From Pseudomonas salomonii (lineage in GTDB: Bacteria; Pseudomonadota; Gammaproteobacteria; Pseudomonadales; Pseudomonadaceae), in assembly GCF_900107155.1 (NCBI RefSeq), contig NZ_FNOX01000002.1, forward strand, positions 310,001 to 374,000: DNA of 64,000 nucleotides, in the 5' to 3' direction. Numbering within the stretch: the first letter of the stretch is position 1; the number at the start of each line of letters is the position of its first letter. The notes under the pieces are model-generated. The model searched no databases, was not told where the DNA came from, and worked only from the letters and a program-made list of their open reading frames with translations. Below are positions 54,197 to 63,147 of this stretch, in pieces. The position numbers and the translations under genes are program-made.

Positions 54197-54769
54197 TCAG
54201 GTCCGGCCTGGCACGACACTACTATTCAAAATCAAATTAAACCCAACCAGATCCGTCACCTTCTCACTGAGCGCCCATGCAACAAAACTACCGCCTTCCA
54301 GCACGCTCAATAACGCCCTTGCCAGCGCCTCGGGATCTAGTTCTGCTTTGATGACGTTTAACGACTGCCCGAGCGCCAAATTGTTTTTTAACCAAGCAAG
54401 GTGCACTTCAAAAAATTGTCGGGTCAATTGTTTAAGGGCCTCCGGCAGTACCGACAGCTCAGCGGCAAGTGCGCCACACAGCGGTAATGCGCCACTGTTG
54501 GAGCTGTCAATGAAAAACTCAGAAAAATTTTTCAAGCGCGCCAGCACATCAGCGCTGTCTTCGTTAATTAATGTCAGCTTTTTTTTAAACCTAAAAAGAT
54601 AACTCTCGATGACCGCGGCCCCCAAATGTTCTTTAGTTGGAAAATGATGATGAATACTGGCTTTTTTAATACCAACTTCATCGGCTAAATCGGCATAGCT
54701 GAATGCTGCATAGCCTTTTGTTCGTAACAATAACTCGGCAGTAACTAAAAGATCAGTTCGTGTGCTCAT
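54197..54769 (-). CDS. TetR/AcrR family transcriptional regulator
   Basis: A 190-residue regulator: HTH in FSYADLADEVGIKKASIHHHFPTKEHLGAAV (residues ~20-50), a recognition helix of the AcuR/LmrA-like kind, and a C-terminal TetR_C domain (LSVLPEALKQLTRQFFEVHLAWLKN). Codons are AT-richer than those of the cyd/sulfur block. It lies next to the permease whose promoter bears the shared 18-bp operator, so it is the best local candidate for the repressor, though its own upstream region lacks a clear copy. Confidence 0.9.
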   Translation of the reverse strand: MSTRTDLLVTAELLLRTKGYAAFSYADLADEVGIKKASIHHHFPTKEHLGAAVIESYLFRFKKKLTLINEDSADVLARLKNFSEFFIDSSNSGALPLCGALAAELSVLPEALKQLTRQFFEVHLAWLKNNLALGQSLNVIKAELDPEALARALLSVLEGGSFVAWALSEKVTDLVGFNLILNSSVVPGRT

Positions 54770-54834
54770 GGCGCTTACCTATATTTATTAGTGCGATAAT
54801 ACTCACTGCGCCGGCGCACTGGTTCAACTCATCA

Positions 54835-54869
54835 CGATAAGAGGCCACCACGACTTCGGCCTCTTATCG
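54835..54869 (-). terminator. hairpin after the AnsP-like permease gene
   Basis: CGATAAGAGGCC, 11-nt loop, GGCCTCTTATCG, a perfect 12-bp stem starting 9 bp beyond the permease stop and upstream of the tetR start. Likely ends the permease transcript. Confidence 0.7.
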
Positions 54870-54877
54870 TTCATTTC

Positions 54878-56359
54878 TTATACGCCTGCTTGATTAGGAT
54901 GAGCATTGACATCTAATGATTCGTTTGTTCTGGAGCGGACCACCTTCCACCATCCCAACGACAGCGCGATCGCCACCAAGGGAATAGACAAGACAGTATA
55001 AGTCCCGTTTGGATAATCGAGTCCCAACAGCACCAACACCACACCGAGGAAAATAAGCGTCAGCCATGACGTAAATGGCGCGCCAGGCATTTTAAAAGTC
55101 ACCATTTCTACCTCCCCTCTTTTAACTGCTCGACGGTAGTTTATTTGTGACAAAACAATAAACGCCCACGTCGACAATATCCCCAGCGACACCAAGTTCA
55201 ATAACAACTCGAAGAGTTGAGCAGGCATGAGAAAGTTCAACCCCACTCCAATGACGTTAATGACCATGGTGACCAGAATCCCCATATAAGGAACGCCCTG
55301 GGTGCTCATGCGTTTGAACATTTTCGGCGCAGACCCGCCCATGGCCAATGATCGCAACACCCGCCCTGTTGCATACAAACCGGAGTTTAGGCTTGAGAGC
55401 GCGGCAGTCATCACGACAATGTTCATGACGGAACCGATGCCAGGAATGCCGAGCGCCTCGAAAAAGGTGACAAAGGGGCTGACGTTAGCGCTGTAGGCAG
55501 TCCACGGCAAAACGGTCACCAGCAAAAATACCGAGCCCACGTAAAACAGGCCGATACGCCAGATCACGCCATTGATCGCCTTAGGAATTACGCGCCGTGC
55601 ATCCGCCGTCTCACCTGCAGCGGTACCCACCAGTTCGATGCTCGCATACGCAAATATCACGCCTTGCACGATGATAATTGCCGGCAATAGCCCATGGGGG
55701 AATATCCCGCCATTCTCGGTAATCAAGTGCAAGCCTGGGATAGTGCCTCCCACCGCATGGCCGGTGGCAAAGAAAAACGAACCTATAACCAGGAAGACAC
55801 TGATCGCCGCAACCTTTATGACCGCAAACCAGAATTCCATTTCGCCGAACCATTTCACTCCGACCATATTCATCACGGTCACCACACCCAGGGCACTCAA
55901 TGCAAACACCCACTGTGGAACGTCAGAAAATATACTCCAGTACTTCATGTAAATAGCGATGGCAGTTATATCAACGACGCCCGTTAATGCCCACACCAGA
56001 AAATACATCCATCCCGCCACGAAAGAAGCGCCTTCTCCCATGAACTCTCGAGTGTATGAGACAAAACTGCCACAACTCGGGCGGTGCATTACCAACTCGC
56101 CCAAGGCTCGCAAGATGAAGAACGCAAAGATGCCACAGACCAAATAAACAACGGCCAGCGACGGACCAGCAATTTGTAGCCTGGCCCCTGCGCCCAAGAA
56201 CAAACCGGTGCCAATAGCACCGCCCAATGCCATCATCTGTACATGGCGTTTTTTCAAATTTTTTGAGTAGCCACTTTCGTGGGCGTCCAGCCAATCTGCC
56301 CGGTTCGCGGGCCTGCCTTTGAAACCACGGTCTTTTGGAAAGGTATTATTTTTTTTCAT
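54878..56359 (-). CDS. ansP: APC-family amino acid permease, AnsP-like
   Basis: A 493-residue inner-membrane transporter with about 12 helices. GGAIGTGLFLGAGARLQIAGPSL, FFILRALGELVMHRPSCGSFVSY and GVKWFGEMEFWFAVIKV follow the L-asparagine permease AnsP rather than AroP, CycA or GabP. Imports an amino acid with protons. It is transcribed from a promoter bearing the shared TetR-type operator and is divergent from the cystathionine-lyase-like gene, so asparagine itself may not be the main substrate here. Confidence 0.85.
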   Translation of the reverse strand: MKKNNTFPKDRGFKGRPANRADWLDAHESGYSKNLKKRHVQMMALGGAIGTGLFLGAGARLQIAGPSLAVVYLVCGIFAFFILRALGELVMHRPSCGSFVSYTREFMGEGASFVAGWMYFLVWALTGVVDITAIAIYMKYWSIFSDVPQWVFALSALGVVTVMNMVGVKWFGEMEFWFAVIKVAAISVFLVIGSFFFATGHAVGGTIPGLHLITENGGIFPHGLLPAIIIVQGVIFAYASIELVGTAAGETADARRVIPKAINGVIWRIGLFYVGSVFLLVTVLPWTAYSANVSPFVTFFEALGIPGIGSVMNIVVMTAALSSLNSGLYATGRVLRSLAMGGSAPKMFKRMSTQGVPYMGILVTMVINVIGVGLNFLMPAQLFELLLNLVSLGILSTWAFIVLSQINYRRAVKRGEVEMVTFKMPGAPFTSWLTLIFLGVVLVLLGLDYPNGTYTVLSIPLVAIALSLGWWKVVRSRTNESLDVNAHPNQAGV

Positions 56360-56545
56360 AATCCACCCGAGCGATTAATGTGCTTTTTTTATTTATCGAA
56401 ACGCCTACTTTTTGTGTACCTTAAAAAGTTCAGATAAACGTTCCTCATCATCACTTTGTCAGGCGCCATGCCTCTCCCGCACGCCTCTTGTATAACTCCG
56501 ACTCTCGCCTGGCCAAACAACCACTAGAAACGCCGGACAACAAAA

Positions 56546-56574
56546 AAACTACCATCCACATGATAGCCATGCAA
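56546..56574 (-). promoter_or_regulatory. promoter with embedded TetR-type operator (AnsP-like permease)
   Basis: On the minus strand TTGCAT, 17-bp spacer, TAGTTT, with the operator (plus strand CTACCATCCACATGATAG, 56549-56566) inside. It matches the reverse complement of the nemA-operon operator at 15 of 18 positions. Confidence 0.6.
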
Positions 56575-56626
56575 TAAATATTTAACATGTGCGACCATGT
56601 TATTGTTTTTTATGGCGAAAAATAAT

Positions 56627-56655
56627 TTGCCAACCAAATGGTAGACATTTAAATA
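56627..56655 (+). promoter_or_regulatory. candidate promoter/operator of the cystathionine-lyase-like gene
   Basis: TTGCCA, 17-bp spacer, TAAATA. The 18 bp at 56627-56644 end in ATGGTAG and contain ACCAAATGGT, agreeing with the shared operator at 13 of 18 positions. Weaker than the other copies but in the equivalent promoter position. Confidence 0.4.
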
Positions 56656-56729
56656 TCGTGTGAATTACTCTGATATCGTCGCCTTAGCCGCGACCAGCCC
56701 CCCCACTAGGACAAACATTGGACGGTCGT

Positions 56730-57899
56730 ATGAAGCCTTATAAAAACGTACAAACGCTGCTCGCCCACGCATCAATCGAGCCCGACCAGCATCATGGTTT
56801 CGTGAACACGCCGGTTTATCGAGGTTCGACCGTCGTATTTCCTACCTGCGAGGACATGCGTGAAGGCCGTCAGAAATATATCTACGGCCGATGGAACAAC
56901 CCCTCGACGCAGGCGCTGACCCAGGCCCTGACCCAACTTGAAGGTGCGCAAGGCACTGTGCTTTGCCCTTCAGGTCTCAACGCATGTACGACAGCCATAT
57001 TGTCTGTGGTCGGTACGGGGGATCACCTGCTGGTTGCCGACAATGTGTATTCGCCGATAAGGGCTTTTGCCGATGACGTGGGGCGGCGCCTTGGCATCGA
57101 AGTATCGTTCTACGACCCGACGATCGGCTCCGAGATCGCGGCGCTCATCAAACCTAACACCAAGGCCATTTACCTCGAGTCGCCTGGGTCCTTGACCCTG
57201 GAAATACAGGACATCCCCGCCATCGCCAAGGTCGCCCATGCACATGACGTATTGGTGATCGCAGACAACACCTGGGGTACCCCGCTCTACCATCCTGCGC
57301 TGGAACTGGGTGTGGATCTTTCGATCATGGCCGCCACAAAGTACATCGTCGGCCACTCTGACGCGGTGCTGGGAACGGTCTCGGCCTCAGAGAGAGCCTG
57401 GGACCGCCTGAAAAAATACCACTTCAATATGGGCTTGTTCGTCAGCCCTGACGACGTGTCACTGGCGCTTCGCGGCATGCGAACCCTGGATGTAAGACTT
57501 GAACGACATTACAAAAACGCGATGATCGTGGCCCGCTGGCTGGAAAGCCATGGCGACGTTACGGCGGTTTACTACCCGGCCCTCGAATCCCACCCTCAGC
57601 ATGAACTATGGAAAAGAGATTTCAAGGGCGCCTCCGGACTGTTGTCTTTTCTGACCAAGCCCGCGACCCAAGCAGCGGCCGATGCACTGCTGGACAACTT
57701 GTCGCTGTTTTCAATCGGTTACTCGTGGGGCGGCTATGAAAGCCTGGCGATGCTTACAGACCCTAAAGCAGTCAGAAGCGCGACAACCTGGGAGCATGAT
57801 GGCCATCTTGTGCGACTGCACATTGGCCTGGAAGACCCGGAAGACCTTATCGCCGACCTGGAACAAGGCTTTGAGCGCTTCAACAGGTTAAACAGCTGA
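56730..57899 (+). CDS. metC: cystathionine beta-lyase-like PLP enzyme
   Basis: A 389-residue fold-type I PLP enzyme of the Cys/Met-metabolism family: YIYGRWNNPSTQALTQALTQLEG, LCPSGLNACTTAIL, DNTWGTPLY and the PLP lysine in SIMAATKYIVGHSD. FSIGYSWGGYESL near the C-terminus is the MetC-type pattern. It would cleave cystathionine or other cysteine S-conjugates. The latter fits its setting beside a TetR/electrophile-type operator (inference). ATG 56730 is used; the frame also has a TTG at 56718. Confidence 0.88.
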   Translation: MKPYKNVQTLLAHASIEPDQHHGFVNTPVYRGSTVVFPTCEDMREGRQKYIYGRWNNPSTQALTQALTQLEGAQGTVLCPSGLNACTTAILSVVGTGDHLLVADNVYSPIRAFADDVGRRLGIEVSFYDPTIGSEIAALIKPNTKAIYLESPGSLTLEIQDIPAIAKVAHAHDVLVIADNTWGTPLYHPALELGVDLSIMAATKYIVGHSDAVLGTVSASERAWDRLKKYHFNMGLFVSPDDVSLALRGMRTLDVRLERHYKNAMIVARWLESHGDVTAVYYPALESHPQHELWKRDFKGASGLLSFLTKPATQAAADALLDNLSLFSIGYSWGGYESLAMLTDPKAVRSATTWEHDGHLVRLHIGLEDPEDLIADLEQGFERFNRLNS

Positions 57900-57914
57900 C
57901 AGGCTGCTGGTTTT

Positions 57915-58170
57915 TCATACACTTCTTTGGCTGCGCCTGACCAGCGCAGGCAAGGTTGCGAACAGCACTTCATACGGCACCGGAATCCGCCCGAACATCA
58001 CCAGTGGACCCAACGAAAGCCCGCCCATGAGGGTGATCGCCATCCCTGCCCGCGAACAGCATCAACGGCACAGGCCGATGATGCAGGTAAACTTGGCCAA
58101 GACGATAGGCCGCAGCCTCATCACTTCGGCCTTCAGCATTGGGCTCCAGACCTGCACTGCGCGAGGCTGA
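57915..58170 (-). pseudogene. C-terminal fragment of an RND efflux transporter gene
   Basis: Minus-strand reading gives EVMRLRPIVLAKFTCIIGL, then, after a frameshift, PLMLFAG, then AGMAITLMGGLSLGPLVMFG and IPVPYEVLFATLPAL before a stop. This is the order of the last helices of AcrB-like RND pumps (RLRPI...GL.PLM...GGL...PVLYE). Upstream sequence is degraded beyond recognition. Confidence 0.6.
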
Positions 58171-58820
58171 ACATGCGATCGAATCCAAATGGATGGGGAG
58201 TGGCTGGCTGGCTGGATCAACACCGGCCCTCTGCGCCTGGCAAGTTCGCGCGGCCCCACAAATCCACGACCAAAACAGTCGACCATAGAAGCGATCGGCG
58301 GCTGATCAATGGGCAAATTTGCAGTCGCGGCCGTTGAAGTCAGGGCACTTGCCCATAGCACTCAACTTTCGACCGAAGAAACCGCAGCGATGACAAAGCG
58401 ATCCAAAGCAAGTCGATCCTCACTGTGAGTGCGATGCAACTGAGTACCGACATGGCGACAAACTCGATTGCGGTGGTGCAGGCCTGCCAGAAAGGTGTAC
58501 CGCAATCGGGTCAGCATCACCGATGCTTTCGACCCAAAGTGCAGCGGGAGCCAGCCAGGCGGCCATCGCTTGCAGCGAGCTATCGAGCCTGGCGATAAAC
58601 GTGAACAAACTGGTAGGCGGTTTCAAGGTTTAAACGTGCAGTGATACCAGCGGCTGCTCAAAAAACTGCGGGTTAAAACAAATCAATAACCTGCCGAAAA
58701 CGCTCTCGACGGCTCAGGGCAAACGGTTAACGCTTCGGTCATGTCACTGCCTTACACTGTCTTTCAGCGCGTTTTCAGCACCTTCGATTATACGGATAGT
58801 AAATATCTTCAGAATAAACG
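58171..58820. other. degraded, gene-free stretch
   Basis: Continues the RND remnant upstream on the minus strand but no conserved motif is visible. Short open frames exist on both strands without ribosome-binding sites or family patterns. Best read as decayed sequence. Confidence 0.5.
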
Positions 58821-58849
58821 TTGCAAGCCTACCAACTGGATGGTAGCTT
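58821..58849 (+). promoter_or_regulatory. promoter with embedded TetR-type operator (AhpD-nemA operon)
   Basis: TTGCAA (58821-58826), 17-bp spacer, TAGCTT (58844-58849). Operator CTACCAACTGGATGGTAG (58829-58846) has 6-bp perfect arms CTACCA/TGGTAG. Geometry and -10 box equal those at 14875-14903. Confidence 0.65.
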
Positions 58850-58906
58850 GTTACCACATTCCAAGAAGCCCGCCATCCACCACCCTACTTGTTTTGTGAG
58901 AATCCT

Positions 58907-59239
58907 ATGAAAGACTGGACCCAAACCCGCAAAGACATCAACGCTCGCCTGGTAGAACTCAACGCTCTGTCTCCAGAAACCATGAAAGGCATGGCTGCAC
59001 TCGGTGCCGCCGGTGGCAAGACCAACCACCTGGACGCCAAGACCCGCGAGCTGATCTCTCTGGCCGTGGCCGTGACCACTCGTTGCGACGGTTGTATCGC
59101 TTTTCACGCTGCCGAAGCCAAGAAGCTTGGCGTTACCAGTGAAGAAGTGGCCGAAGCCTTGAGCGTGGCAATCAACATGAATGCCGGCGCCGCACTCGTC
59201 TACAGCACTCACGTGCTGGACGCGTTCGATAAGTCGTAA
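58907..59239 (+). CDS. carboxymuconolactone decarboxylase / AhpD-family protein
   Basis: A 110-residue AhpD-like protein with the redox motif C60-x2-C63-x3-H67 (TRCDGCIAFHAAEAKKLG) and the preceding TRELISLAVAV helix. Typical of small peroxidatic CMD proteins that travel with ene-reductases. First gene of the electrophile operon, 42 nt before nemA. Start at ATG 58907 with GAGAA upstream; a decayed paralogue at 39749 starts at the same place. Confidence 0.9.
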   Translation: MKDWTQTRKDINARLVELNALSPETMKGMAALGAAGGKTNHLDAKTRELISLAVAVTTRCDGCIAFHAAEAKKLGVTSEEVAEALSVAINMNAGAALVYSTHVLDAFDKS

Positions 59240-59281
59240 GTAAACGCTGACTTTCAACCTTTAACACTGTCGAGATCAATC

Positions 59282-60388
59282 ATGACTAAGCTGTTCACCC
59301 CTTACGATCTGTCCGGTACCGCGCTGAAAAACCGCGTGGTCATGGCGCCGATGACCCGTACCCGTACCCTGAACAACATCGCGAACGCGTTCACCGCGCA
59401 GTACTACGCACAACGCGCGTCCGCTGGCTTGCTCATCACCGAAGGCCTGCCGATTTCCGACGAGGCCCGTGGCTACCTGTACACCCCCGGGATTTATACC
59501 GAGGAACACCTGGCAGGCTGGCGCCCAGTAACTGACGCAGTGCATGCCAAGGGCGGGAAAATTTTCGCGCAACTGTGGCACGTTGGCCGCATGTCGCACA
59601 TTTCGGTACATGGCATCGTTCCGGTTTCTTCGGGTACTCAGCCGGCGGTCGATACCACCGTGTACGCCTGGTCCACACCGGACCAAACCGGCCCGGTACA
59701 ACCCAGCGTGCCGCGTGCGTTGGAAACCAACGAAGTGAAACGTGTCATCGCTGACTTTGTGAAATCCGCACGCATCGCGATGGATGCCGGTTTCGACGGG
59801 ATCGAAATCATGGCAGCTAATGGCTTTCTGTTCGATCAGTTCCTCAGCAGCGCTTTGAACACCCGTACCGACCAGTACGGCGGTTCAATTGCCAATCGCC
59901 AGCGATTCCTGTTGGAAACCATTGACGCGATCGCTGCCGAAATTGGCGGCTCGAAAATTGGCGTACGTTTCTCCCCGTTTGGTCGCTTGTACGACTTCGG
60001 CGTCTACGAAGGCGAAGAAGAAACCTGGATGAGCATGGCGGCCGCGCTGAATGAACGCGAACTAGCGTTCGTTCACCTGAACTACCAGCCGACCATCGTC
60101 GCCGCGCAAACGCCACCGGGTTTCGGTGCCGCATTCCGTGAAGCGTATAAAGGTACCTTAATGGCCGCCGGCGGTTTTACCCAAACGCTCGCCGAGTCTG
60201 AATTGGCCAAGGGTGAGCTCGACCTGATCGCCTTCGGCACCGCCTACATTGCTAACCCGGATCTGGTAGAGCGGATGCAAAACGGCTGGCCATTGGCTGA
60301 ACCTGATCGCGCGACGTTCTACGCTGTCGGCGATCAAGTAGCCAAAGGCTACACGGACTACCCTGAGTATGCTGCAGCCAACGCTTGA
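59282..60388 (+). CDS. nemA: old-yellow-enzyme family alkene reductase, NemA-like, with altered active site
   Basis: A 368-residue FMN-dependent TIM-barrel reductase: MAPMTRTRT (FMN-side Thr), KIFAQLWHVGRMSH, RTDQYGGSIANR and FGTAYIANPDL. The substrate-binding motif that is normally H-x-x-H/N-x-Y is here IEIMAANGFL, so His becomes M177 and Tyr becomes F182, with N180 kept. NemA-type enzymes reduce activated alkenes, nitro compounds and quinones. The changed residues suggest a shifted substrate or mechanism. Same operon as the AhpD-like and tautomerase genes. Confidence 0.9.
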   Translation: MTKLFTPYDLSGTALKNRVVMAPMTRTRTLNNIANAFTAQYYAQRASAGLLITEGLPISDEARGYLYTPGIYTEEHLAGWRPVTDAVHAKGGKIFAQLWHVGRMSHISVHGIVPVSSGTQPAVDTTVYAWSTPDQTGPVQPSVPRALETNEVKRVIADFVKSARIAMDAGFDGIEIMAANGFLFDQFLSSALNTRTDQYGGSIANRQRFLLETIDAIAAEIGGSKIGVRFSPFGRLYDFGVYEGEEETWMSMAAALNERELAFVHLNYQPTIVAAQTPPGFGAAFREAYKGTLMAAGGFTQTLAESELAKGELDLIAFGTAYIANPDLVERMQNGWPLAEPDRATFYAVGDQVAKGYTDYPEYAAANA

Positions 60389-60436
60389 TGGCTCATTGCA
60401 TCACTTTTTTTCACCACAACCGTTAAGGAGCAGACC

Positions 60437-60655
60437 ATGCCACTCGTTACCATCAAAGGTATTGAAGGCGTTTTTACCGACCAGCAAAAAGCTGAAGTCA
60501 TTCAGAAAGTGACGGACGCCATGGTATCCGTAGAAGGTGAAAGCATGCGCGGCATCACCTGGGTCATCTTTGAGGAAGTCAAGAGCGGCGATTGGGGCAT
60601 TGGCGGCAAACCCATTACAGCTGAAGAAGTACTGAAACTGCAAAAAGGCCAGTAA
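60437..60655 (+). CDS. 4-oxalocrotonate tautomerase family protein
   Basis: A 72-residue tautomerase with the catalytic N-terminal proline exposed after Met removal (MPLVTIKGIEGVFT) and QKAEVIQKVTDAMVSVEGE. Such proteins act on keto-enol compounds or conjugated acids. Placed after nemA (AAGGAG start) and before a strong terminator. Confidence 0.88.
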   Translation: MPLVTIKGIEGVFTDQQKAEVIQKVTDAMVSVEGESMRGITWVIFEEVKSGDWGIGGKPITAEEVLKLQKGQ

Positions 60656-60678
60656 GGGGTCTCATCCCTTAATGAACG

Positions 60679-60726
60679 ACTCCCGGGTCGTTGGGCGTTA
60701 TCACGCCCAACGACCCGGGAGTTTTT
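60679..60726 (+). terminator. strong rho-independent terminator
   Basis: A perfect 20-bp stem (60679-60698 with 60703-60722), 4-nt loop TATC, then TTTTT. It separates the AhpD-nemA-tautomerase transcript from kefF-kefC, which therefore need read-through or a promoter of their own in the next 40 bp. Confidence 0.92.
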
Positions 60727-60764
60727 GCGTTCTATATGAACACTGATTTATCGTGGAATATTCA

Positions 60765-61286
60765 ATGATTCTGATCATTTATGCTCACCCGTACCCGGAC
60801 AAATCCACGGTAAACGCGGCCATGCTCAAGCAGGCAGCCACTCATCCTGATGTCGTCATCCGCTCCCTCTACGCGCTTTATCCCGACTTCAACATCGACG
60901 TCGAGGCCGAACAGCGGGCGGTTGAAAAGGCTGACCTGGTAGTGCTGCAACATCCAATGTACTGGTACAGCTACCCTCCCCTGATGAAATTGTGGATCGA
61001 TAATGTATTCACCCATGGCTGGGCCTACGGCAAACACGCCCATGCGCTTAAAGACAAACCTCTGTTGTGGGCAGTTACGACCGGCGGCGACGAGGATCAC
61101 TTCGGCATCGGTGCCCATCCCGGTTTTTCTGTACTGGCTCAGCCACTGCAAGCTACGGCTATCTATTGCCATATGCGCTGGCTGGAGCCTGTGGTTTTCC
61201 ATGGTGCGTATACCGCGGACCCAACTGCCCTGCACACACACCTCGAGCACTACAGCGCACGCCTGACCGCTGGCAAGGAAGATTGA
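60765..61286 (+). CDS. kefF: KefF-like NAD(P)H quinone oxidoreductase
   Basis: A 173-residue flavodoxin-fold protein: [53 protein letters not shown] and [10 protein letters not shown] follow the KefF/YheR group. KefF is the soluble activator of the KefC K+/H+ antiporter and reduces quinones. ATG 60765 is taken (in-frame GTG 60753 upstream). One base before kefC's start region, strongly coupled. Confidence 0.9.
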   Translation: MILIIYAHPYPDKSTVNAAMLKQAATHPDVVIRSLYALYPDFNIDVEAEQRAVEKADLVVLQHPMYWYSYPPLMKLWIDNVFTHGWAYGKHAHALKDKPLLWAVTTGGDEDHFGIGAHPGFSVLAQPLQATAIYCHMRWLEPVVFHGAYTADPTALHTHLEHYSARLTAGKED

Positions 61287-61287
61287 T

Positions 61288-63129
61288 ATGGAAACTCACA
61301 GCCTGATTGAAATGCTCATTTACCTGGGTGCGGCGGCATTGATAGTACCGATTGCCGTGCGACTGGGGCTGGGCCCTGTGCTCGGCTACCTGATTGCCGG
61401 CTGCCTGATCGGCCCATGGGGGCTGAAGCTGGTAACGGATGTGAAGTCCATTTTGGAGTTTGCCGAAATCGGCGTCGTACTGATGCTTTTCATCATCGGC
61501 CTGGAACTTGATCCGAAACGGCTCTGGGCTATGCGCCGAATGGTATTCGGCGGCGGCGCCTTGCAAATGCTGGTCTGTGGCGCGGCGATTGCGGTGTTTT
61601 GCGTCGCATTGGGCTTGAACTGGACGGCAGCGCTGTTGGTCGGCTTGACGCTGAGCCTGTCGTCGACCGCAATCGCCATGCAAGCCATGAACGAACGCAA
61701 CATGACCTCGACCGCCGTGGGCCGTAGCAGTTTTGCCGTGCTGCTGTTCCAGGACATCGCGGCCATTCCGCTGGTGGCAATGATTCCACTGCTGGCGGCA
61801 CATGGTGGCACGCCATCGGGTGCAGAACTGGCGATATCGGTCGCCAAAATCGTCGGGGCGATCGGCGCGGTCGTCGTGTTAGGCCAGTACGTTTCCCGCC
61901 CGGTGTTGCGCTTCGTGGCGCGCTCCGGATTGCGCGAAATCTTCAGCGCCGTGGCGCTGTTTCTGGTGTTCGGGTTCGGCTTTCTGCTGGAAGAAGCCGG
62001 TTTGTCGATGGCCATGGGCGCCTTTCTTGCCGGCGTGCTGTTGGCCAGCTCCGAATACCGGCACGCCCTGGAAAGCGACATCGAGCCGTTCAAGGGACTA
62101 CTGCTCGGCTTGTTCTTTATCGGCGTAGGTATGTCGATCGACTTCGGCACGCTGATCAATGCACCGCTGATGGTCTTGACCCTGACTCTGGGCTTTATAG
62201 TGATCAAGCTGCTGGTGATCAAACTGCTCGGGCGCTTCCTGAATGTTCCCGCTGACCAGCGCTCCTGGCAGGCGGTGTTTCTCGGCCAGGGCAGTGAATT
62301 TGCGTTCGTCGTGTTTGGCGCTGCAACGGTGGCGGGAATTCTGGTCGACCCGTGGGGGAAAAGCCTGACACTAGCTGTAGCCTTGTCCATGTGTGTCACG
62401 CCGTTGCTGATTCTGCTGCTTAACCGCCAGGAATCCTCCGGCAAACAGGCCGATGGGGACGCCGACACGATCGACCAGAAAAATCCGCGGGTGATCATCG
62501 CCGGCTTCGGGCGATTCGGCCAGGTCGCCGGTCGCTTGCTGATGTCTTGCGGCTTTGAGGTAGTGGTGCTGGATCACGACCCCGACCATATCGAGACGCT
62601 GCGCAAATTCGGCGTCAAGGTGTTTTACGGGGATGCTACTCGTCTGGATTTATTACATGCCGCCGGCGCTGACCAGGCGGTGGTGCTGATCAACGCCATC
62701 GACGATCAGGCCGACAACTTGAGACTGACCCAACTGGCCCAGGAGCACTTCCCTGACTTGAGGTTGGTGGTGCGCGCGCGCGAAATGGGCCACATCATTA
62801 CCTTGCGCCAGATGGGCATCGAGGCGGTTGAGCGGGAAACCTTCGAAAGTGCGCTGTCCTTGGGACGCAGGGCGCTGGAGTACCTGGGCATTGGGCGATA
62901 CGAAGCCCGCGAGCGAGCGGATCGATTCCGTCGGCTGAATCTTGAGATGCTTGAGGAAATGGCTGCACAACCGGTGGAGGATACCGAATACAAGTACGAC
63001 GCCTACAAACGGGCCAACGCACTGTTGACGGAAATCTTCAACGAAGACCGCGCGCATCCCATCGTTAACTGGATCGGCGCCAATCCACACCCAAGCGATG
63101 AACAGGACCGCAAGGCAGATCAACCATAG
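61288..63129 (+). CDS. kefC: glutathione-regulated K+/H+ antiporter KefC
   Basis: A 613-residue CPA2 antiporter: about 12 membrane helices (residues 5-375, [20 protein letters not shown]), then a cytosolic TrkA-N/KTN domain (~395-515) with [17 protein letters not shown] and a C-terminal tail. KefC is held shut by GSH and opened by GSH adducts, acidifying the cytoplasm during electrophile attack. AAGGA start, next to kefF, downstream of nemA genes; glutathione reductase shares the operator of this region. Confidence 0.95.
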   Translation: METHSLIEMLIYLGAAALIVPIAVRLGLGPVLGYLIAGCLIGPWGLKLVTDVKSILEFAEIGVVLMLFIIGLELDPKRLWAMRRMVFGGGALQMLVCGAAIAVFCVALGLNWTAALLVGLTLSLSSTAIAMQAMNERNMTSTAVGRSSFAVLLFQDIAAIPLVAMIPLLAAHGGTPSGAELAISVAKIVGAIGAVVVLGQYVSRPVLRFVARSGLREIFSAVALFLVFGFGFLLEEAGLSMAMGAFLAGVLLASSEYRHALESDIEPFKGLLLGLFFIGVGMSIDFGTLINAPLMVLTLTLGFIVIKLLVIKLLGRFLNVPADQRSWQAVFLGQGSEFAFVVFGAATVAGILVDPWGKSLTLAVALSMCVTPLLILLLNRQESSGKQADGDADTIDQKNPRVIIAGFGRFGQVAGRLLMSCGFEVVVLDHDPDHIETLRKFGVKVFYGDATRLDLLHAAGADQAVVLINAIDDQADNLRLTQLAQEHFPDLRLVVRAREMGHIITLRQMGIEAVERETFESALSLGRRALEYLGIGRYEARERADRFRRLNLEMLEEMAAQPVEDTEYKYDAYKRANALLTEIFNEDRAHPIVNWIGANPHPSDEQDRKADQP

Positions 63130-63147
63130 CCCTGAGGGACAGCCGGG

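Noticed and set aside
61386..62498. 370-codon minus-strand open frame inside kefC
   Set aside because: Ser/Pro/Thr-rich antisense translation of membrane-helix codons; kefC on the plus strand is unambiguous.
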